64,000 nt of DNA from the NCBI GenBank assembly GCA_028554645.1, contig JAQOOI010000058.1, forward strand, positions 682,001 through 746,000, read 5' to 3'. Within the stretch, counting starts at the first letter, position 1, and each line of letters begins with the position of its first letter. The notes beneath the pieces are model-generated. The model was not told where the DNA came from, ran no database searches, and saw only the letters and a list, made by a program, of their open reading frames with translations. A program made the position numbers and the translations under genes. Source of the stretch: Omphalotus guepiniiformis (Eukaryota; Basidiomycota; Agaricomycetes; Agaricales; Omphalotaceae). This document shows, one piece after another, positions 45,834 through 56,594 of the stretch.

Positions 45834-46509
45834 GAAGGGATTGATTTTGATGCACCACCGTACGAACGCACTGTTATTAGTTATGATATCTTTATTGGAC
45901 ATTGAACATTATTAAACGAAGTTTCGTTGTTACTGTGAGTTTAAGTTACAGTCGTTGTCCACCTTCAGATTCGGGTGACGAACTCTTCATTGCTCAATTT
46001 ATCAACCATCATCGAACATCGCTTGGTGACTGAATCTATGGCGATCCTGAGAACAAAGGCTTCAAGTTATTATATATGATCTTGAACTTCAATTGAGACT
46101 AAGGTTACATGTTGATATCCAACCTCGACGAACCAGATTGTGGTGTTAAGTTGTGAATGTTACAGGGTTCAGGTATCGTGAGATGCCATTCATTGCTGGT
46201 TTGGAGCGCGCAAGATGTATCGGAGTAAGTGGAGGGGATAAAAGAAACCGTTGATTAACTCTCGTCGGTAGGCCCCGAATATCCTTCCTGCAACAAGTCG
46301 GTCAGAGTTCCGTGACGCTGATGAGGTAGTGGCTGCTGAAAACAACAATAATGTATAGTTATGAGACTACAATGCTCAACCAATTAATTTGCTCACGAAG
46401 TTCGATGGAGGATTCCAGCCGCTCGACCTGATCCTCATCCGAGTCTTCGCTATATTCACCGACGAAATCAAACCTCTAATATCCGAAACTCTCGCACTGA
46501 CACAATTTC
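45834..46509. other. Spacer between convergent genes
   Basis: Holds the 3' flanks of the cupredoxin gene and of the minus-strand membrane-protein gene. Around 46400-46470 the minus strand could encode an acidic tail (SEDSDEDQVERLE) similar to a stretch near 49560, but no splice model of normal intron length joins it. Confidence 0.45.
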
Positions 46510-47504
46510 TCACCTGCTAGTACGAGTCCGCCAAAACCTCAAAACCTCAGCCAAGAACGCAGCAACAGGTCTTATTGCCAGGCTATCCTCATCCTTTAGC
46601 CCAGACTCCCACTCCTTCCGTAAAATACTCCACAAATTCATCAGCGGGCCCGCAAGAAGAAGCATCGCAGCAATCTGTCCTAGCGTCCACCGTGAGTTCC
46701 CGGACTGGACGATGCTCTTGTTCGCTACAATCATCAATTCGACGTTGATGATAGTGGTAAACAGGGAGGTTGAGCAGATAGTGGAGAGTACCACGACTGA
46801 GATGTTGAGTGTGTATCGGCGATAGTAGAGAGGCAGAAAAGGGATTGATAGAGTCCTCCGGCTGTGAAGCGCTATCATGAACGCGATAAAGAGGGCACAT
46901 ACGCCACCTAGGAAGGGATACATTTAATATTCCTGTGTAGTAGCGACAGTCGAGAGCGAAGACTCACAAATGGAAAGGATCCATACAACCGGGCCTGTAG
47001 GATGCCACTTGAAGATGAAAAGCACGAATATTATTTCATCGTTACATCCGGTTTTCTTAAGGTTAATTACGTTGATTGTGAAGGCCACAGACCACAACGC
47101 ATAGAAGCTACGTACACCCTGTCACTGCCAGAAGGTAACAAGAAAAAGAATTGGCACACGCACAATCCGATAAGCCCAATAACCTTAAGGCGACTCAAGT
47201 CCAATTTCTTCGCCCACATCAAAACTACATGATAAGAAGCCATCATCCGCATAGGAAACGTGAGCCACATCACGACTAGTGCATGGTATAAAGAAAGATC
47301 GTTATTAATGTGATCTGCCAGAGCAGCAATTTGCAGTCCCAAAGCCATGACGATGACCGACCACCAGGAGTCGAAGCCTTCAACTGGAGAAATAGTAAGT
47401 GTAGCTATGCCGATGAAGACCTGGAGGTATGTCGCTATACGAATCCCGATGCCGTCGACGTCTGGGTTGGCGGGTATCTGGCCTAAGCAATCATTACTGG
47501 CCAT
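46510..47504 (-). CDS. Multi-span membrane protein (paralogue 1)
   Basis: Three exons (47504-47164, 47107-46968, 46907-46510) give 292 aa from MASNDCLGQIPANPDVDGIG to RFWRTRTSR. It has several hydrophobic segments: IATYLQVFIGIATLTI, WWSVIVMALGLQIAAL, LYHALVVMWLTFPM, VIGLIGFFYALWSVAF, CALFIAFMIAL, LNISVVVLSTICSTSLF and LGQIAAMLLLAGPLMNLW, so about seven spans. Its closest relative in the window is 49630-50750 with the same three-exon structure and an identical 140-nt second exon. The family is an uncharacterised fungal membrane group; no transporter or receptor signature was recognised. Confidence 0.75.
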
Positions 47505-48440
47505 TGCTGACAGGTTCTCCAGAGAGGAAAGGATATCGATATCAGCAAAACATGGGAGACTTAAGGCTTCTCGTACTGCTCGGTATCTCCCATTGTTCTT
47601 CTGATGAAAGAGATGCATGTAAACAGGCATTGGTTTCTCAGTTCAGTGCACCACTCAAAGCGATGAAGTGATGATCGATGATGGTTAATGAATTGAGCAA
47701 TTCATCAAGGCTGTTGAGTTGAGTCAATAATAAGGGTCAACAGATCTGCGTTGTTCATTCATTCGACAGGAATAAAACTAAAAATACCAGGTACAGCTGC
47801 CCTCCAAGATACGATACAGCAAGGTCTATTCTGAATTGTTCGAACGTCAACTTTGATGATTTCTTCTTGATAAGGGACATACATACATTTAGGGTCCTGG
47901 TTTTCCGTACCGTACCGTGTTACATTCACACAAATCACCGTCCATGCTACGTTCAAAAGACGACGTGAGTCTCTGTGCAGCGAAGATGGAACTTCAACAA
48001 GATGACCGACAGAGGACCGATCTTCTTGCTACCTTAGTTAGTAGGGTTTTACGGTCCATGCACGCGACTGTGGAGTAGGTCACAGACATCATGCTGTCAC
48101 GACTAAACGTTAACATCCGCAACCGTAACCAGGTGAACCCTTTGTAGTACACTGTCAGCAAATCCGCAGGTTCAGGGCCCAAGTATAATTCAATCTTCGT
48201 CCTTCGTATACCTGCCACGCAGCAGCACACAGCATGTATCCACTCCACAGGAATAAACAAGTACGTTGTATTTGTGATGGATTTGAATACCAGAAGCAAT
48301 GCCAAGATATGGAAAGAGTGCAGATGAAGAGAAGAGGGGAGTAGTTGGTGATGAAGGTCAAGCCTTACGCTGATGGGAACACGATTGAACGGGGGCAAAG
48401 AATGAAATTCAGGAACTTGGAATCAAGCACCCGATGAATA
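47505..48440. other. Spacer with possible gene remnant
   Basis: Two overlapping minus-strand frames (47994-48398 and 48155-48361) contain hydrophobic stretches (for example FHILALLLVF and LFICTLSISWHCFW), but no start, splice chain or family could be settled. A decayed membrane-protein gene is possible. Confidence 0.3.
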
Positions 48441-49629
48441 TCAGCAGGAGACCAGAGCTTTAGCGCCTAGATGATGCAAGGATAGGCTGCCCCGTTCAAA
48501 AGGATTATGATTTGGACTTGTCAATCGCCTCGTTTGTCTGCGTAGTTCTCGTCCTCGCTCTGAATACACCGGTTTCCTCGCGATATAGAAATGAGTGCTG
48601 GACGTAACTTTCAACCTCGCCCTCGCCCTCGCCCTCGCCCACAATGAGTCGGATCCGAATCTCTCCTCCCTCAAACGAGCCTCAAATTTGTCGCTTTAGA
48701 AGCCCATTTTGTGGGCAGTGTAGTTGAAGATATACGAATGCTTTTGCTTTCTTGACTTTCTGAGCCCATGCACTCGCGCCACTTCAGTAGTGCAGATAGA
48801 ACTGTTGACAACCCCGCCGGGCCCACGACGCACGGCCTCCCGGAATACTTGAATCCTTGGTTGAGCCTTGTACCGACCAGAGAGATTGAATTTGGCTACC
48901 CGTACGATCTTGCCTGCCAGTTTGCCAAAAATGAAAAAAGAAACAACGTGAGAACTAATTGGGCAGCTGAAAAGCGGAAGCGAACGAGAGAAAAACATGA
49001 ATACGCAGAAAGATGATACTCCTTCGTCTCTTCAGCTTCTCCGAACTCACTTGTGTCCCTAACGTTGAACTCCCATCAACCATCCATATTCCTCGGTGAA
49101 GGTGAAGGTAAGTAGAGGTGAGGTAAAGAGAGTGCTGTATTACGTAAATGCAAAGCAGAAGTGTTTTTTCGTCGTTTACACCAGCACGCGCGACGTGACT
49201 CATCCACACTCTGCATTCTACCCCGACGCCCGCTTCGCCCCCATTATCTCTTTCACTCACGCACGCTGCGCAGTGCGCATCGACCAGATTAGCAGAGAGT
49301 AGTGCGTCTGCATTGGATTCCGTCTATTTCCTGCTTTTCACACTTCGTCGTGTTCCGTGGCGCCGACAGGGAATTGGCTGGTGGTGAATATAACAATAAT
49401 ATTACAGCTATGAAACATACAATGGTCAAGGATTCAATTGTTCAAGTTCAAGTTCAACATCAGAAGATCCTCGCTTGGGCCCCTTCGACCCGCGTAGAAG
49501 CCCGGCTTCCGCCCTTTGACTATCGCTGGATATTCTTTCCAGTCGCTCCTGCCTCTCGTCCCCATCTTCGCTGCATTCAGTACAGAAAGAAATCAACCCT
49601 CTAACATCAACTCTCGCAGACGCAATATC
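48441..49629. other. Spacer with minisatellite and a duplicated block
   Basis: A CCCTCG hexamer repeat lies at about 48614-48641. 49245-49460 is an inverted relative of 42010-42345. No gene was recognised. Confidence 0.5.
49245..49460 (-). repeat. Duplicated block, inverted copy of 42010-42345
   Basis: GCGCAGTGCGCATCGACCAG, GGAATTGGCTGGTGGTGAAT and ACAATGGTCAAGGATTCAAT mirror the block near 42022-42345. Confidence 0.7.
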
Positions 49630-50750
49630 TCACCTGCTAGCACGACCACGACTTGAATCCAATCTCGTCCCGCGACGCCCCAAAACCTTCGCCACAAACG
49701 CCGCAGCAGGTCTCACCTTCAAACTATCCTCATCCCCCAACCCAAAAGCCCACTCCCTCCTCACAATCCTCCACAAATTCATCAGTGGTCCCGCAACAAG
49801 AAGCATCGCAGCAATTTGCCCCAACGTCCACTGTGAATTCCCCCCCTGGACGATACTCCCATTCGCTATCACCATCAACTCAACATTGATGATCGCGAGA
49901 ATCAGGGATGCTAAATTGAGAGTGGATAGTACCGCGACTGATGTATTGAGTGATATTTCATGTTTCCATTTAGGAGTAGGAGTTGATTCGAACCATTGGC
50001 GTATGGAGGGATTGAATTTGGCTCCGAGGAGGATGAGGCTTAGGGAGATTAATGCTATTGTCATGCTTAGGATGGCGAATGTCCATATGCCAACTAGGAA
50101 GGGGATACGTTGGTTCGTGAGTTCGTGTGTGTTCTAGTAACGGAGGAATACTCAGAAGACACTCACTTATGTAGAGAGCGAGATATCTAAACCAGCCTGT
50201 GGGACGTAAATAGGCGAAGAATACGAATTTTATTTCATCGTTGCATTGTTTGTTGTTCACGTTTACACCGAACGTCGGCGCCGTTGCCCATACCCACATA
50301 CAGAACCTACGTGCCATCCATCCATGTCAGAAACACAAGAGACACTCGGAGACACTCGGGAGAGCCAGAGAAAGAAAGAAAGCCACCACCCACTCACCCC
50401 GTAAAAAGCGAAATATGAGCCCCAGCCCCAACCAAAACCTCCAGCAATATCTTCCTCTTCCCCCAACTCAAAAACCCATAATAAAAAGTCATCATAAACA
50501 CCGGAAACGTCAACCACGTCACCACGAGCGCATGATACAAAGAAAGATCCCTATGATCAACGACTGCAGCAATTTGTAGTCCCAAGGAAGTGATGATGAC
50601 GGCCCACCAGGAGTCGATACCTTCAGAAGGAGAAATAGCGAGTGTGGTTATACCGATGAAGAGTTGGAGGTATGTTGCTAGACGGATTCCGATACCGTCT
50701 ACGTCTGGGTTGGAGGGTATCTGGTCTATGCAGAGTGAGGTGTTAGACAT
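49630..50750 (-). CDS. Multi-span membrane protein (paralogue 2)
   Basis: Three exons (50750-50398, 50306-50167, 50093-49630) give 318 aa from MSNTSLCIDQIPSNPDVDGI. Shared with paralogue 1 are NPDVDGIGIR(L/I)ATYLQ, SLYHALVV-WLTFP, CNDEI, and NVELM(V/I)(A/V)AN-SIVQ-GNS. Six or seven hydrophobic segments are visible (for example LFIGITTLAI, VIITSLGLQIAAV, LSMTIALISLSLILLG, LGQIAAMLLVAGPLMNLW). It lies divergently beside the second Ras-like copy, as the dead copy at 10610-11010 does beside the first. The function is unknown. Confidence 0.77.
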
Positions 50751-51309
50751 TCGGTGACTCGGACAGCACCGACTCGGAGGCCAGATTGCGGGAGTCTGAA
50801 TACAGGAGAGTGAGCAAGAAGAGAGGGCATAGATGTGAGCTTCTGGCTCTCAGGATTCACTGCATTGCTGCTAAGCGATGGATGGTTAATTCAATTGAGG
50901 CCTGAGAAGGTTAGAAGATTCCCTTGCAACGCTTCAAGAATCAAGCTTCAGCGCCAGCGCTCGCCATTCATCATGGAGGTAATAAGTGACCAAACCGGCG
51001 GCCAATCGCATCAAATCAGTTCTCCATGGGCCATTGACATGGCCAGGACAAGCGCAGGTCGGGTTTTGCATTGCATAGCTCGACATTGAAAGCGAAAACA
51101 CCTATTCATTACAACCACCCCTAGTACTACTTGTAAAACAAGGTGACTCGGATGGTTGTAAGTAGAAAAAATCATGCATGGATGAAGCGCCGGACCGTTT
51201 GGTTTCATGTCCACGTGATCTGATCTGCCGCCGCCGGCGCTTTAGCACAGGCTGAGAAAGTGGCGGTGCACGAGAGTCGGATCCCAATCCTCATCCCAAT
51301 CATCCCAAA

Positions 51310-52278
51310 CAACTCGAGCGTGTCAACATCTCAGTCCTGGGTGACGCGGGCGTAGGGAACGAATGTCTAATCAGACGGGCTAGTCGGTGAACTCATTTCT
51401 CTTCGAGAGGAGGAATCACCAGAAACTACCCTAACTCTGAACTCCGACTTATTCATCTTGGCACCGCAGTACTCACACCGAAAAGAGATGAGATTAATCA
51501 ACACAAAAACTTTTTAGAAAATTAAAGCGCCCCCGGCGGGATTACTATATATGGGAATCCCGCCGGGGGCGCTTTAATTTTCTAAAAAGTTTTTTCTTTT
51601 ATTAATCTCATTTCTTTCCCGTGTGACTGTTTCGGCTTCTTCAATGACGAGTACGACCCTTTGGACGACGACGAAGGGTATCGAAAACATTATCTTATAT
51701 CGGATACCGTGGAATGCTTACTCACCATAGACAACCCGCGTCCCTTCTGGCTTCGGCGGGTCCAGCACAACAACAACCCCGACGACTCGGAGGCGTTGAA
51801 CCGCATCGTACGACAAGCGGACGCGCTGGTGTTCGCCTACGATGGGACTAACCCGAAGAGTATCGACTTTTTGCTGTCTTTGAAGGAGAACCTGAGCCTG
51901 CAGTCCCCCCATGTCAATGTCCTCTACGACACATGTACATGGTCCCCGCCGGTGGCGGTGGTGGCAACCAAAGCGGATCGTGCGGCGGAGCTACCAGGGA
52001 GGGAATCGTGGGAGGAAGGGTTAGTGTTGGGAAGAGAACTCGCGAAGGACTTTGGCAATGGGGCGCGTTTTGTTGTGACGTCGGCTGCGTCTGGGGAAGG
52101 AGTGGATGAGGTTGTGGAGGATTTGGTGACGAAGGTGCTGAAGAGTCGTAGGGTGTTGGAGCGTGAGGGTGAGGGTGAGGGTCAAAGTAAGGTGGTGGCT
52201 GATAGTGAGAGGCAAGGGGACAATGGGTCGAACGTGAGCTTGAAGAACCGGGGCAAAATGTGCTGTTTTGCTATGTAA
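51310..52278 (+). pseudogene. Second Ras-like copy, disrupted
   Basis: Exon 1 (LERVNISVLGDAGVG then NECLIRR) has lost its ATG (AATCATCCC where the first copy has ATGATTCCC) and the P-loop Lys is Asn. Exon 2 is split four bases after its start (TACT) by a 152-bp palindromic element (51474-51625). The rest, 51629-52278, stays open: VFAYDGTNPKS, VATKADRAAELPG, TSAASGEGVDEVVEDLV, and a C-terminus KNRGKMCCFAM that retains a CaaX box (CFAM) which the intact paralogue lacks. It is clearly derived from the same ancestor as 11156-11901, differing at many silent sites. No functional GTPase can be made in this state. Confidence 0.82.
51474..51625. mobile_element. 152-bp palindromic MITE with 3-bp target duplication
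   Basis: Two 70-bp arms (51474-51543 and 51556-51625) are nearly perfect inverted repeats around a 12-bp centre (ACTATATATGGG). Termini are CACAC...GTGTG. ACT at 51471-51473 is repeated at 51626-51628. The first Ras-like copy has the uninterrupted site (CAGTACTGTTATGG), so both the insertion and the duplication are certain. It has no coding capacity. Terminal CAC bases and a 3-bp duplication recall CACTA-type DNA transposons, but the family cannot be fixed. Confidence 0.9.
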
Positions 52279-55200
52279 GTACATAGCTGGTGGAAAACAC
52301 CAATTGGTGTTCCTTTCCTCCGACGAAGGAAGGGTTACTACAATGTTAAAGTTCTTGTCTCGAGGGAAGTGTACAAGCAGGGTACGCCACTCAGTCCGTT
52401 GTTCATCTAGGGAATTTTTGTTCTAACTTACACCCACTCTGCCCTGATTAAACTGTCTGTCTAGGTCGTCGTCGCAGCGGTCTTTCTTGTCACTATGGCA
52501 GGTACATGCTCTTGACCTCAGACCCGTGGTCCGTGTGTATTCCTCACACATCTTTCTCATCGTCCTGTGGGTCTGGAATATGGCTTCGAATCCGATTCCT
52601 GACTGAAGTTCATGCTGAAATGGGAAAAGACTCGCTATCCGCTATAGAATACGCGTCGTACTCAAGCCATTGCGTTCTAACTAACAGAGCGGTTGAATCT
52701 GGCATCGTGTCCCTCGAAAGAGTCAGAGTCACGAAGACTGTAAACAGGTCCTGGTGCGCCTCTCGCGAATTATATTACTTTTCAACAATTATAATGAGAA
52801 TTAGTACATGACCAGTCAAGTGACTGACCTTTGAATGTACATTCATTCATCCCACTGAGCCGGACTACACGTCACGCCAGGTGGGACCAGCCGCACCCCA
52901 GAAGACCGAACGACCGAACGACCGAACGACCGAACTCCCCGACATATGCATCAGCTGAGATCAAAGCAGACGATCTCTGTCATCTGATCATCCAACATCC
53001 TCAGCGCACTCAGCGGCTTAACATTAAACATTACTCACGTATCTCTACAGGTCCCATGGGTACCGGATATCCGTGATTACCTACACCGCCGCTGTACATA
53101 GGTAGGCTACAACCCAGAGCCATGCGCACGGTGCTTGGAGTGAGGAAGAGACTGAGGTTAATAGTAACGATAAGTAAGACGGGCCGCAAAACGAACCCAG
53201 CGAATCACACCCGGTGCCCAGGCCCCTTGCTTAGTATGGCTTGGACCCGTGAGTTTCGGCACTCCCACAGACCCACCCCGGCCCGTTCTAATTTCTAATT
53301 TCTAATTTCTAAGATACGTAAAGTAACGTAACTTTTAACAGCTTTTTAACCTGTTCAGTGTTTTAACTTCCGAACCCTCCGAGCCTCCGGGCTCCTCCGG
53401 GGTCGTAAGTTCTTCTTTGGCCCAAAATTTTGAATTAGTAATATTTCACTCTATGTACGAATGTACGGTTTGGCCTAGTCTCCCCTAGGCAGACAACACA
53501 ATGTGACGATCAAATATGATGCAGGTTTGGCCCCTGGGGCGATGTCCTTGTCCCTGTTCTACAGTACATAACATTCCGTTCATGATCACCCGCACAGTAC
53601 AGAAAACGTACACGAACACGATACATACGCTGGTGACTGGATAATCTATCTATCGGCTATGCCGCGGTCACTGGTAATATGTACATAGGTCACTTCATAC
53701 ATACATCGCAGGCAGATGATGATGATGATGGATCGATGCAACATCATGACTCCAAAGATTCTCATCAATTGTATCCACCCACCCCATTGAGGTTCGTTCA
53801 CATAAATAGATATGTATGGTAGATATGTATCTAGGCAGTCACTTACAGAACAGAACTGAGAATTTACAGAACGATTCGAAATCGAAAATAGACCCAGAAC
53901 TGCCGCCGGGTCTGAAACCTATTTTCGAATATCGTTTATTTTCAGTGTATGTGCCGAAAGAACTCGAAGTTCATCTATGGGACTTTGCGAGTGACGAGTC
54001 CGAGTTGAAACTATAATTATATCATTATGTGGATGCAGATGTAAGTATATCCAGAAATGTATGATACGAAGTGACCTTTTTATAACCTTGACCTGTGTTA
54101 TACTTAGTAGCCGTTGGAGACTTTGCCGCTTTCAAGTTAAAAACAAAACACGCAAACAGAGGTCCACTACTGTAAGTAGTACTGGTACCGTGGCGCCACG
54201 TAACATCCACACGAACCCCCGAGGACGCGTTCATTACAGTAGTCATTGTCAAGAGTTAAGTTTAGAAAAGAAACGAAGTTTGGAGTTGTTCATGTCCGAC
54301 TCGGGCTCGCCCCCGAGGTCGAAAGACCGATTGTTATTCAGCGTTCAATATCAATTCTGAACGTTTGAACATAACATACAGTATTACAGTATATCTATTG
54401 CAACCGCAGCATGCATGAGCACGGGACGAAACGGTGACAGCGACAGCGACAGCGGCTACATACATCAGATTCAATGCTTTGATTGAGTCATGTGCTTGGG
54501 GGGGTTCTGGGGCTGGCGCTGAACGAGTTTGGAGAAAGAGGTACTGATGCACTTATCATTGACAATACATACTTACATGCGTATGAAATCCCCAGCGTTG
54601 CCCGCGTCCCCAACTTACAGTACCAGGGTATGTACTGGTATGTATCGTGATTATCCTCCTGGGGAAGCCCTGGGGGCACATGTCCGGGTCGTATTCCCAT
54701 ATAATTTCGGGATGTTGCCAGTTGGTATCATGCGAGCAGCGTATCATGCGTATCATGCGTGCGATGAGAATTCGGACGGCAAAGCTGTATGAATACATAA
54801 GTAAATGGAAGGGTAATTAGTTCGCTTGTTCATTGGCGATTCGGTTTGAGCGTCAAATATAAACTTGAATCGTTGAAAGAACGCACGCACGGATAGAACT
54901 CAATGGTTCATTAACTTCCTGGAACCCCAGGGAACCCCGCAAGTCACCACACCCTGTGGAGCGTCCGTCGGACTCGTATGGGTGATGATTCTGATTCTGA
55001 GAAAGAAACGAACGAACGGTGGTTATAGCTTCGGGTTAGATAACATGCATACATACATAGACGAAAACGAAACGAAACAAAACAAAAAAGTCTTGGGTCT
55101 TGGGTCTTGGGTGATGATTTGTGACAATTCTAACGAAGGGATCTATGCCAACCCGGTGCTGCGTGTTGCGTGTGTATTGGGTCCGGACCGTATCATAGAG

Positions 55201-55785
55201 ATTGTAATTTGTTATATCACTACAATGCGTTCCCAGCTGGAGAGCACCCGTCAATAACCCAGGGAAACAAAAACCAGCGAGAAATCTACGGCGTCAAAGC
55301 AGTGAATATCAGACAATAAAAGGGGCGCGGGGACGAGAGGGGAGAAAGTGAGGCTCCTAGGGCTTAGGGCACCGGTGTGTGTGCAAAACGGACCATGATG
55401 TGATTCGGAGTTTATCGGAAAGTAATTTACTCCGCCTTGTCGGAGAGTGAATTTACGGATATTCAATAAAAACTATCCCCACCCCCCCCAAGAGATTTAG
55501 GATTCCGGCCGACGAAAAAAAAAAAAAAGTCGAAAGGGGGTAAAAGAAAAAGAGTCTGGTGATTATCGAATCAGCCATGTTTTTCATCAAAACTCAGCTC
55601 TGGCCCGGGGCTGTTACAGGTTCTTTGCCACCCCATCTAGATAAACCACGGTACTACCCTTTTCCTCCTCCTCCTCCTCCTCCCTTCCCTTTCGTCTCCA
55701 CCCCTCCGTTTCTTGTGAGTGGCAGCTTTGTCACTCTTACACTTCGACTCTATTCCTCTATTCTATTTATTCCTTTCTATACCAA
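52279..55785. other. Gene-poor spacer with short repeats
   Basis: No gene was recognised. Features seen are an 8-mer tandem array of CGAACGAC at about 52903-52936, a 7-mer array TTTCTAA at about 53287-53311, AAACACCAATTGGTGTT at about 52296-52312, and a small isolated frame at 53816-54016 without family. An A-run lies near 55515-55528 and a CTC-rich run near 55670-55685 upstream of the zinc-finger gene. Confidence 0.5.
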
Positions 55786-56594
55786 ATGCCCCGTGCGAAA
55801 TCTCTTGTGCGTTAATTCCCCCCTTCTTTTCTTGTTAGACCAAGCTTTGACCGGGGGGGTTGACTTTGTGTAGAAGAATGGCGAACCTAGCGAAGCCAAC
55901 AATTCTGCTACTTGCTCTATATGCAACATCGTTATCTCTAACAAGACAGACATGCCCAGACACATGAAGATTCATTCGTCAGACAGGGACAAATTGTGCG
56001 TCGCGACATTTTTTCATGCTGGCATTCCCCATTAACTCACTTTTCTTTCTTCCTCTTTTCCTCTTCACAGGATGCATCGTTGTCCATATCCAGATTGCAA
56101 TTTCGAAAACCTTCAAAAATCCAACGTCGAGACGCACATACGAACCCAGTGAGTCACCCGCCTGGAAGGGGTCGGGCGGGGGGAGCAAATAACCCATGAC
56201 ACTTACTGCCATTTATTTCCTTCCCAACGCTTTAATTCCCTACAGCACGAAAAGCAAAACAAACTGTTGCCCAGATTGCGATTTCTCAACCGTCGACCCA
56301 GGTTCACTCACTCGACATCGGAAACGAATTCATGGTTATATTCCTAAAATGCGTCGGTCACGTCATCCCAAACCTGCTGCCGAGTCGGAATCACCAACAA
56401 CAACGACACCACCAACGACAGCTTCGTCTACAGCACCACCATCACCTCTAGCACCACTGTTATCACCTCTTCGTTATTCACCTTACCCTCGAAGTCTGAG
56501 ACAGACGCCACCTAGTCGAGGAGCTTCCGAATCCGTCGAATCTGAAGGGTCATCTAGAGACTTACGTTCTCCGCAGCCTACGCGCGGTTCCTAA
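55786..56594 (+). CDS. Three-finger C2H2 zinc-finger protein
   Basis: Four exons (55786-55806, 55874-55995, 56071-56148, 56246-56594) give 189 aa beginning MPRAKSLKNGEPSEANNSAT. Three C2H2-type fingers follow: C-SI-C with HMKIH, C-PYPD-C with HIRTH, and C-PD-C with HRKRIH. The C-terminal part is Ser/Pro/Thr-rich and disordered with an SLRQTPPSRG-type basic-Pro stretch. The 21-nt first exon encodes only seven residues. Nuclear localisation and DNA binding are inferred from the fingers; the target is unknown. Confidence 0.82.

Noticed and set aside
46400..46510. Extra C-terminal exon for membrane paralogue 1 (and the parallel at 49540-49634 for paralogue 2)
   Set aside because: An AG|GTGAG donor-like site overlaps the stop in both, and acidic tails look similar, but the implied introns would be only about 33-38 nt and the tails are not in the same frame.
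47994..48398. Minus-strand frame with hydrophobic stretches as a membrane-protein gene
   Set aside because: Two overlapping frames compete, neither has a good start or splice chain, and no paralogue supports it.
53816..54016. Plus-strand 66-codon frame
   Set aside because: Protein-like at its end but isolated, without splice chain or motif.
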